Translations under genes and position numbers: made by a program
Notes under the pieces: model-generated
Told to the model about the DNA's origin: nothing
Databases searched by the model: none
Seen by the model: the letters and a program-made list of their open reading frames with translations, nothing else
DNA from: JBBDIX01 sp050486225
GTDB lineage: Bacteria > Actinomycetota > Nitriliruptoria > Nitriliruptorales > Nitriliruptoraceae
Assembly (NCBI GenBank): GCA_050486225.1
Contig: JBJHCV010000004.1
Span: 147,257 to 211,256 of the forward strand
DNA length: 64,000 nt
Reading direction: 5' to 3'
Part shown: in pieces, positions 57,961 to 64,000 of the stretch
Numbering within the stretch: the stretch's first letter is position 1
Layout of the letters: each line of letters opens with the position of its first letter

Positions 57961-58668
57961 TCAGACCAGTCGGAGGATCGCCGCGGCGTGGACGAGCACG
58001 GCCAGCACCACGAGCAGGTGGAAGACCTCGTGGTAGCCGAACCAGTCGGGCACGGGATCGGGGCGCCGCAGGCCGACGGCGACGGCACCGAGCGTGTAGA
58101 GCACACCTCCCAGCACCACGAGCGCGACGGTCACCGCACCGGAGGCCGCCCACACCCAGGGCAGCAGGGCCACCGGCACCCACCCCAGGGTCAGGTACAC
58201 CGCGTTCGAGTACCCGCGAGGTGGCGCGAAGGGCAGCCACTCGACCGCGATCCCCAGCGCGGCACCAAGCGTCACCACCAGGATGAGCACGACGCCCGGC
58301 CACCCCTCCAGCCCCACGATGCCCATCGCGACACCCGTCCCGCTGATCGCGAGGTAGATGCCCGTGTGGTCGAGTCTCAGGAGCCGCTCGTGGACCGGTG
58401 CACGCCAACGCCGGGCGTGCAGCAGCGCACTCGCGACGAACATCGCGCTCACCCCGCCACCGAAGGCCGTGAGTGCCCCTCGTGCGAAGACCGACGGCGC
58501 GAGCACGACGAGCACCCCGGTCGTCGGCACCGCGGCCAGCGCCGCGATCAGGTGCAGGACGCCGCGCAGCCTGGGTCGCGGCGCGGCAAGGGCCCGTTGG
58601 GTGTGCACCGACACCTGCAGCCCACCGGAACGGTGACGGTGAGCAGCGTCCTGCGGGTCGACGTCCAT
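57961..58668 (-). CDS. Hemolysin III/PAQR-family membrane protein
   Basis: 235 residues with seven hydrophobic helices. Conserved metal-site residues of the family lie in FVASALLHARRW, RLDHTGIYLAISGTGV and FGYHEVFHLLVVLAVLVHAAAILRL. The bacterial members (YqfA, HlyIII) resemble adiponectin-receptor hydrolases; real hemolytic activity is rarely shown. ATG 58666-58668. Divergent from the GGDEF-EAL gene, 41 bp apart. Confidence 0.9.
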   Translation of the reverse strand: MDVDPQDAAHRHRSGGLQVSVHTQRALAAPRPRLRGVLHLIAALAAVPTTGVLVVLAPSVFARGALTAFGGGVSAMFVASALLHARRWRAPVHERLLRLDHTGIYLAISGTGVAMGIVGLEGWPGVVLILVVTLGAALGIAVEWLPFAPPRGYSNAVYLTLGWVPVALLPWVWAASGAVTVALVVLGGVLYTLGAVAVGLRRPDPVPDWFGYHEVFHLLVVLAVLVHAAAILRLV

Positions 58669-58709
58669 GCCCGCCAGGCTATCCCCACCTGCGCGCGCCG
58701 GACCACGCC

Positions 58710-61385
58710 GTGAGGCCCCGCGGACAGGACCGGGTCGTGACCGGTCTGGCGACCGTCGTCGCCGTGGGGATCGTCGGCCAGCTGGCCCTTCCCGTCGACA
58801 GTGCCCTGCGTGGCCTGCTCCAGGTGCTCGCGCTGCTCGTGATCGTCGCCGCCGTCGGATGGCGACTCGTGCGGATGCCCCCGGCGGCCAGGACGGTGTG
58901 GGCCCCGGTCGCGGTAGGCCTCGTCGCGTATGCCCTGGGTGACGCCGCCCTGACCGCATGGCGGGTGTTCCTGCCCTCGAATCCGCCGCTGCCCCACCCC
59001 CTGCACCTGATGAACGTCGCGGGAGGGCTGATCCTGGCCGCCGGGACGTTCGGCATCGTGCGCCGGCGGGGGTTCGCCGACCTGTCGTCGGCAATCGACA
59101 CCGTCATCGTGGGCGCGAGCATCACCACCTTCGTCTGGGTGGTCTTCGTGTCAAACGTGTGGGACTGGTTCCCTGCCGGGGGACTGACCCGCGTCTTCGT
59201 CACGGCGTTCCCGCTCGTGCACGTGCTGGTGCTCATCGTCGCGGTGCGTCTGGTGGTGCGCCGTCGGCCCAACACCCCCGCCTCACTGCTGCTCGCCGGC
59301 TCCGGCGTCGTCCTGGTCGTCGCGGCGCTCGCCAACGGGCTCGGACTGCTGCTGGACGGGTACGAACCCGGCCGCAACAACGCACTGTGGTTGCTCGCGT
59401 TCGGACTGGGTGGCCTGTCGGTGGTGCACCGATCGGCGCCTCAGACCCCCCGCCCCATCGGACCGGACGCCATCAGCGACCAGATTCTGCGCACGGTCGC
59501 CCTGGTGCTGGCGACCATGCTCCTGCCGATCACGATGCTGCTCGTCGCGGCCAACAGTCGTGACGTCATCATCGCCGGCACGACGGCCTTCATCCTGCTG
59601 CTGATGGCCGCGAGGATCCGGTCCCTGCTGCGCCGCATCAGCTCGCGCGCAGACCTGCGCGTCGAGGAGCAGGCCATGCACGACCAGCGCCGGTTCTCCG
59701 CGCTGGTCCGCCACATGAACGACGTCCTGCTCGTCATCGACGAGGACGGTGGGGTCACGTACGCGAGTCCGTCGGCCCGACGTCTCTACGGCGACGACCC
59801 CACGGGCTGGAGCATCGCCGACGTCGTCGAGTACCTGCACGAGAGTGAACGCCGGTCCACCCTCGGAGCCATCGTCGACCAGCTCAACCACGCAGAGGAC
59901 GAGGGCCCGGTCCGGGTCAGCGCGCGACTCCTCGACCGCGACGAGAAGGCGCAGTACGTCGACATCGTCGCGGTCGACCTGCGCGGCGATCCCGACGTGG
60001 AGGGCATCGTGCTCACCATGCAGGAGACCACCGAGCGCGACGACCTGATGCGCCAGGTGCGCGAACTGGCGTTGCGCGATCCCCTGACCGGGTTGGGCAA
60101 CCGCGCACTGTTCAACGACCGGTTGACCCACGCGCTCGCCCGGACCCGACGGAGGAACGAGAACCTCGCGCTGCTCATGTGCGACCTCGACGACTTCAAG
60201 GACATCAACGACACGCTCGGTCACGCGGCTGGCGACCGGCTCCTCGTCGAGATCGCCCGTCGGTTCCAGGAGGTGGTTCGCACCTCCGACACGGTTGCGC
60301 GACTGGGAGGTGACGAGTTCGCCGTGCTGTGCGAGGGTCTCGAGTCCGACGAAGACGCCGGGATGACCGCTCGGCGGCTGCTCGAGGTCGTCGACGAGCC
60401 GTTCGAGATCGACGGACACCACCTGCGTGCGGGCCTCAGTGTGGGCATCGCGGTCGACGACGGGTCACGCGACGCACAGGAGCTCCTGCGCGACGCCGAC
60501 ATCGCTCTCTACGAGGCGAAGCGTCAGGGCAAGCGGCGCTGGGCCCTGCACCGTCCGACCATGACGGTGCGCAACCAGGAGCGTCTGAGGATCGCGGAGG
60601 ACCTCACGCACGCCCTCGCGGACGGGGCGCTCGACGTCGCCTACCAGCCCATCGTCGAACTCGCGACGGACCGGATCGTGGCCGTCGAGGCCCTGGCGCG
60701 GTGGAACCATCCGGAACGCGGTCCGATCGAACCGCACGAGTTCGTCGAGATCGCGGAGTCCAGCGGGCTCGTCTCCGCAATCGGACGCCACCTGCTCGAG
60801 GAGTCCGTCGCGACGCTGCGCCGGTGCCTCGACACACGCGAGGACCTCGTGCTGCGCATGGCGGTGAACGTGTCGAGCCGTGAACTGCGGGAACCCGCGC
60901 TCGTCGACCACGTGGTGCACCTGCTCGAGGGTCACGAGGTCGATCCGCAGCTGCTGGTGCTCGAGGTCACCGAGACGAACCTGCTGGACGACTCCGCCCT
61001 GTCACTGGCGGTCATGCGTCGGCTCCGCACCCACGGCGTGCGGTTCGCGATCGACGACTTCGGCACGGGGTACAGCTCGCTGTCGTACCTCCGACGCCTG
61101 CCGGTCGACATCATCAAGATCGACCGCAGCTTCGTCGCCGACCTCGGCCGTGACGCGACGTCGGGGGCACTCATCCGTGCCATCGTCGAACTCGGCCGGT
61201 CCCTCGAACTGGACGTGTGTGGTGAGGGCGTGGAGACCACCCAGCAGCGCGACCTGCTCCTGGAACTCGGGACCTCGTTCGCCCAGGGCTTCTGGCACAG
61301 CCGCCCGATGCCCGCGGACGCGCTCGTCGACCTGCTGTCGGATCCGGACACCCGCCTCGTCGTCGACACGCCGGCCGTTCCTTGA
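58710..61385 (+). CDS. Membrane-bound PAS-GGDEF-EAL cyclic di-GMP enzyme
   Basis: 891 residues from GTG 58710 (GTG 58737 is an alternative; neither has a good ribosome-binding site). Eight to ten hydrophobic helices (about 10-330) precede a PAS domain (RHMNDVLLVIDEDGGVTYAS). The GGDEF domain is intact (RDPLTGLGNRALFNDRL, VARLGGDEFAVL) and has the inhibitory RxxD site RTSD exactly five residues upstream. The EAL domain is also intact (IVAVEALARWNHPE, DDFGTGYSSLSYLRRLPVD, GEGVETTQQ). Both synthesis and hydrolysis of c-di-GMP are possible, gated by the membrane/PAS input. It overlaps the MFS start by 4 bp. Confidence 0.93.
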   Translation: MRPRGQDRVVTGLATVVAVGIVGQLALPVDSALRGLLQVLALLVIVAAVGWRLVRMPPAARTVWAPVAVGLVAYALGDAALTAWRVFLPSNPPLPHPLHLMNVAGGLILAAGTFGIVRRRGFADLSSAIDTVIVGASITTFVWVVFVSNVWDWFPAGGLTRVFVTAFPLVHVLVLIVAVRLVVRRRPNTPASLLLAGSGVVLVVAALANGLGLLLDGYEPGRNNALWLLAFGLGGLSVVHRSAPQTPRPIGPDAISDQILRTVALVLATMLLPITMLLVAANSRDVIIAGTTAFILLLMAARIRSLLRRISSRADLRVEEQAMHDQRRFSALVRHMNDVLLVIDEDGGVTYASPSARRLYGDDPTGWSIADVVEYLHESERRSTLGAIVDQLNHAEDEGPVRVSARLLDRDEKAQYVDIVAVDLRGDPDVEGIVLTMQETTERDDLMRQVRELALRDPLTGLGNRALFNDRLTHALARTRRRNENLALLMCDLDDFKDINDTLGHAAGDRLLVEIARRFQEVVRTSDTVARLGGDEFAVLCEGLESDEDAGMTARRLLEVVDEPFEIDGHHLRAGLSVGIAVDDGSRDAQELLRDADIALYEAKRQGKRRWALHRPTMTVRNQERLRIAEDLTHALADGALDVAYQPIVELATDRIVAVEALARWNHPERGPIEPHEFVEIAESSGLVSAIGRHLLEESVATLRRCLDTREDLVLRMAVNVSSRELREPALVDHVVHLLEGHEVDPQLLVLEVTETNLLDDSALSLAVMRRLRTHGVRFAIDDFGTGYSSLSYLRRLPVDIIKIDRSFVADLGRDATSGALIRAIVELGRSLELDVCGEGVETTQQRDLLLELGTSFAQGFWHSRPMPADALVDLLSDPDTRLVVDTPAVP

Positions 61386-62605
61386 CCGGCCGATCCAACA
61401 CGATCCGTCACGTGGCCGCGTTGGGGCTCCAGCGCGCCGGTGACCTGATCGTGGACCCGAAGACGGTGCTCACGTGGCTCCTCACCGGCCTCGGGGCCCC
61501 TGCCGCAGCCATGGCGCTGATGGTCCCCGTGCGTGAGTCCGGGTCGATGCTGCCCCAGGCAGGTCTGCTCGCCCTGGTGCGACGCAGCCCGGTGCGACGG
61601 TGGTTCTGGGTCGCCGGGGCCCTTGGTCAGGCGGCCTGCGTAGTGGTCATGGCGCTGCTCGCCGCCGGAACCGACGGTGCGATCGCCGGCTGGGGCATCC
61701 TGGCGGCACTCGCCGGGTTCGCCGTGGCACGTTCCCTGTGTTCGCTCGCGTCGAAGGACGTGATGGGTCGCACGATTCCCAAGGGTCGTCGAGGACGGGT
61801 GACGGGCAACGCGACGGTCGCCGCTGGGCTCGCCGCGATCACCCTCGGCGTCGGCCTGCGCCTGCTCGGCGGCCAGGACTCGTCCACCGCGACGTTCGTC
61901 GTGCTGCTCGTCGCCGCGGCCGGCTGCTGGATCGCTGCAGCAGCGGTGTACGCCACGATCCACGAACGCCCCGGCGACCACGACCCCGACGCCGGGGCGG
62001 ACGAGGTCGTGTCGGCGCTGTCCCTGCTGCGCGACGACGACGTGTTCCGGAGGTTCGTGCTCGCTCGCGGGCTGCTGCTCGTGTCGGCGCTCAGCCCGCC
62101 GTTCGTCGTCATGCTGGCGGCCGGAGTGTCCGGAACGGGCCTGCGCGACCTCGGACCGTTCGTGATCGGCACCGGGATCGCGAGCCTCGTCGGGGGGCGC
62201 GTGTGGGGGGGACTCGCGGACCGTTCGAGCCGCCGCACCATGATCGCGTCGTGCCTCGGCGGGTCGACGGTGGTCGTCGTGTTCCTGCTGGCCCTCCGGG
62301 CGCCCGAACTTCGAGACCTGGCGATGCTGTACCCCGCGACGCACCTGTTGCTGGCCCTCATGCACACCGGTTCCCGGGTGGGACGCAAGACCTACCTCGT
62401 CGATCTCGCCCGGGGTGACGACCGCACCGATCGGGTGGCCGTGTCGAACGCGGCGATGGGTGTGGTGCTGCTCGCGGTCGGCGGCGCGACGTCGATCGCC
62501 TCGATCGTCGGACCCGAGGTCGCCCTGGCGCTGCTCGCCGTCCTCGGGTTCGTCGGCACGTTCGTGGGTCGCACCCTGCCGGAGGTCAGTGCCGCCGACG
62601 CCTGA
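61382..62605 (+). CDS. MFS-type membrane transporter-like protein
   Basis: 407 residues with about eleven hydrophobic helices. KTVLTWLLTGLGAPAAAMAL, FWVAGALGQAACVVVMALLA and the conserved-type loop GGRVWGGLADRSSRRTMIAS (similar to the MFS motif A GxLADRxGRR) support MFS membership. No substrate is predictable. The TTG start at 61382 overlaps the GGDEF-EAL stop (TTGA), suggesting coupled expression with c-di-GMP signalling. Confidence 0.8.
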   Translation: MTGRSNTIRHVAALGLQRAGDLIVDPKTVLTWLLTGLGAPAAAMALMVPVRESGSMLPQAGLLALVRRSPVRRWFWVAGALGQAACVVVMALLAAGTDGAIAGWGILAALAGFAVARSLCSLASKDVMGRTIPKGRRGRVTGNATVAAGLAAITLGVGLRLLGGQDSSTATFVVLLVAAAGCWIAAAAVYATIHERPGDHDPDAGADEVVSALSLLRDDDVFRRFVLARGLLLVSALSPPFVVMLAAGVSGTGLRDLGPFVIGTGIASLVGGRVWGGLADRSSRRTMIASCLGGSTVVVVFLLALRAPELRDLAMLYPATHLLLALMHTGSRVGRKTYLVDLARGDDRTDRVAVSNAAMGVVLLAVGGATSIASIVGPEVALALLAVLGFVGTFVGRTLPEVSAADA

Positions 62606-62621
62606 CGCCGACAGGCCGCCG

Positions 62622-63044
62622 TCACGTGGCGTTCGACGGGTCCGGATCGTGGTGAGCGACGGCGGCCCGGAGCACGTCAGCGAACCGCTGCGGGTCCTCG
62701 ACGGTCACCGTCACGCCCGGGTGCAGCAGCCGATCCGGCCCGAGCAGGGAACCGACCGGTTCGCGCAACAGCACGCACACGCCGCCCCGATGGTTCGTCC
62801 CGAACGTGACACCGTGATCCACCGCGGACCCGCGCGGCCCGATCGCCTTCACCCACAGGTACGGGCCAGTCACGCAGGCCCGTTCGACGTTCGACAACGG
62901 CGTGCGCAGGGACCACGGTCCGAACCTGATCCGCAGTTCGCGCTCGTCGACGGTCACGCCGGACCGCGACGGGGTGATGCCGATCACGGCCAGCAGCACG
63001 CGCGCCACTGGATCGAAGGCGAATGCGAAGTGCCGTGCGACCAC
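62622..63044 (-). CDS. Uncharacterised small protein
   Basis: 140 residues. GTG 63042-63044 was chosen because GGGAGGG lies 3-4 nt upstream. HFAFAFDPVARVLLAVIGIT opens it, then VTVDERELRIRFGPWSLRTP and VERACVTGPYLWVKAIGPRG, and a beta-rich C-terminal part with VTVEDPQRFADVLRAAV. The pattern looks like a single beta-sheet/PH-like actinobacterial domain, but I recognise no characterised family. Convergent with the MFS gene. Confidence 0.7.
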   Translation of the reverse strand: MVARHFAFAFDPVARVLLAVIGITPSRSGVTVDERELRIRFGPWSLRTPLSNVERACVTGPYLWVKAIGPRGSAVDHGVTFGTNHRGGVCVLLREPVGSLLGPDRLLHPGVTVTVEDPQRFADVLRAAVAHHDPDPSNAT

Positions 63045-63216
63045 GAGTCCCTCCCGTCGTGTGCGCGGACCGTCTCGGCCCTGCTGGCCGCCCGACGCTC
63101 CTGTCCTCACCGGTTCGGGGCCGTCGACGACCAGGTACGGGTGGACGATCCCGGTCACGGCAGCAGCCGGCCGGGACGGCTGGGCGCCTCCGGACCGGTG
63201 GTGTCCTGCACTGCGC

Positions 63217-63630
63217 TCACCCCGCGGTCAGCAGGCCCACTCCGAGGGCGATCAGCCCGGCCGCCAGGGATGCGCCCCCGATGAGGACGAGGACCACGAA
63301 CCCGTTCGGTCGCTCTCTCCCCTGACCCAGACTCGAGAGGAAGAATCCCGCCGACATGAGCAGTGCAGCGACGGGCACCCCTGACCGCGCCACCACCCCG
63401 AGGAGTCCGTCCAGTCCCGCGACGTCGGCGTACAGCAGGCCGACGAGCGACAGGATGAGGAGCACGCCCGCATGGGCATGACCTGCTCGAGCGAACGACT
63501 GCTGGAACGGGGTACTGGGCATGCCTCCCGTGGTCAACCGCATCAGGTACAGGCCGCCTGTCTCCACCGTGACCAGCGAGAACACCAGGATCGCGGCGGT
63601 CAACCGGGTCGCCTCGGACAGTTCGACCAT
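63217..63630 (-). CDS. Small four-helix membrane protein
   Basis: 137 residues, hydrophobic segments at about 8-30, 53-70, 77-100 and 112-135. HAHAGVLLILSLVGLLYADV carries two His in the second helix, as seen in some small heme- or metal-binding membrane proteins, but this is only suggestive. MVELSEATRLTAAILVFSLV is the start. Family not recognised. The 172 bp upstream of the neighbouring gene (63045-63216) hold no visible feature. Confidence 0.7.
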   Translation of the reverse strand: MVELSEATRLTAAILVFSLVTVETGGLYLMRLTTGGMPSTPFQQSFARAGHAHAGVLLILSLVGLLYADVAGLDGLLGVVARSGVPVAALLMSAGFFLSSLGQGRERPNGFVVLVLIGGASLAAGLIALGVGLLTAG

Positions 63631-63697
63631 GCGCCAACCTCCGCGTGTCCCCGAGCCAACGCTCGAACCGTCGTCGCGGGTCGACGCGATGGAACGG

Positions 63698-63771
63698 TGG
63701 GCCGGGCGGGGCTCGAACCCGCGCCGCCTCGATTATGAGTCGAGTGCTCTGACCAACTGAGCTACCGGCCC
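63698..63771 (-). tRNA. tRNA with anticodon CAT (Ile2 more likely than elongator Met)
   Basis: A 74-nt minus-strand cloverleaf. The acceptor GGGCCGG (63765-63771) pairs with CCGGCCC (63699-63705), and the discriminator is A. D arm GCTC/GAGC, anticodon stem CTCGA/TCGAG with loop CTCATAA (anticodon at 63735-63737), T loop TTCGAGC. Pairs C4-G69 and C5-G68 match the TilS recognition pairs of tRNA-Ile2 (lysidine); elongator tRNA-Met in E. coli has T4-A69 and A5-T68. Initiator features are absent (the first pair is G-C). CCA is not encoded. Confidence 0.88.
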
Positions 63772-63776
63772 GAAGT

Positions 63777-63861
63777 GGCGCCCGATCCTCCGTCGCCAGC
63801 CACCCCGGAGGATCTCCGCCGGGTGCCGCCGACCATCGGGCGCCGTCCTCTCGAGGACGGC
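63777..63861. other. Dyad-rich structured stretch upstream of the CAT tRNA
   Basis: Three perfect inverted repeats interlock: GGCGCCCGAT (63777-63786) with ATCGGGCGCC (63835-63844); GATCCTCCG (63784-63792) with CGGAGGATC (63806-63814); GCCGTCCTC (63842-63850) with GAGGACGGC (63853-63861). The first shares bases with the other two, so alternative folds are possible. It lies just upstream of the tRNA on the minus strand. A TACGAT -10-like element is at 63890-63895 (minus). From 63896 to 64000 I see nothing supportable. Confidence 0.5.
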
Positions 63862-64000
63862 CGGACCGACCTCGACGATTCTCGGATCCATCGTACGACG
63901 CCTGCTCCTCACCGTGCGCGCGACGACACCTCGAGCGCCCGGGCGCCGGTCATCGCACCGTGTGGAGCGCGGGCCCACCCCCGGGGTAGAAGCCGCGGTA

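Noticed and set aside
57961..59094. Longer hemolysin III reading frame
   Set aside because: The extra N-terminal part is antisense to the GGDEF-EAL gene and lacks conserved residues; ATG 58668 gives a normal length.
63733..63978. An 81-codon minus-strand open frame at the window end
   Set aside because: It runs into the CAT tRNA gene and has no recognisable domain; its C-terminal part reads the tRNA sequence.

Overview
The window is uniformly GC-rich, densely packed, and read on both strands, with frequent GTG starts and 4-bp ATGA/GTGA overlaps. Gene content points to a high-GC actinobacterium: HemE next to a HemY-type oxidase, a DUF2510 membrane protein, a class A RNase P RNA on the minus strand, a secretin-free Tad pilus cluster, a MarP-like protease and SURF1. 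Placement below phylum is inference. Trehalose (OtsA/OtsB) plus the N-acetylglutaminylglutamine amide (NAGGN) genes suggest an organism that meets osmotic stress, perhaps a Nitriliruptoria- or Acidimicrobiia-like lineage.

Layout. 1-5.2 kb: end of an SRAP-domain gene, hemY-hemE, an SDR with a non-canonical active site, a methyltransferase that appears to start at CTG, and a crotonase followed by a strong hairpin. 5.3-7.8 kb: a giant DUF2510 multi-spanning membrane protein. 8-9.9 kb: a soluble histidine kinase, an antisense-overlapping receiver-like protein, a perfect 14-bp dyad and a LuxR-type response regulator. 10-18.1 kb: a complete cytoplasmic/membrane Tad (Flp pilus) operon, flp-tadE-tadG-cpaB-cpaE-tadA-[VWA-tadB]-tadC, with TadB fused to a von Willebrand A domain. 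18.1-18.5 kb: rnpB (minus). 18.5-23.5 kb: class IV aminotransferase, otsA, otsB, a degenerate GGDEF protein, and a Xre/RES toxin-antitoxin pair. 23.6-25.6 kb: a zinc-ribbon coiled-coil protein, a Nif3-family protein and tRNA-Val.

25.7-30.9 kb holds two independent ArsR-SRPBCC modules, each with a visible operator, around an AlkD-like glycosylase, a lipoprotein, DUF2568 and an MDR oxidoreductase. 30.9-37.9 kb is central metabolism and repair (pgi, HAD phosphatase, guaB, 5-FTHF cyclo-ligase family, rmuC), ending with the NAGGN-type M42 peptidase. A rhomboid protease and a methyltransferase on the other strand separate that peptidase from ngs-asnO (39.6-43.2 kb). 43.4-46.5 kb: a small membrane protein, EamA exporter, formamidase family and SURF1. 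46.5-51.1 kb is a tightly overlapping lipid-modification operon (FAD oxidoreductase, DUF1365, two CFA-type methyltransferases), preceded by a 31-residue membrane peptide. 51.2-64 kb: M23 hydrolase, SWIM protein plus SNF2 helicase, MarP-like protease, hemolysin III, an intact GGDEF-EAL protein, an MFS protein, two small minus-strand genes, and a CAT-anticodon tRNA beside a dyad-rich stretch.

The best candidate for an under-described system is the Tad locus with its own control module: a kinase without a sensor domain, a response regulator, a pseudo-receiver and a shared-looking operator. The VWA-TadB fusion lies inside this locus. Second is the lipid-modification cluster with tandem methyltransferases and a membrane microprotein.
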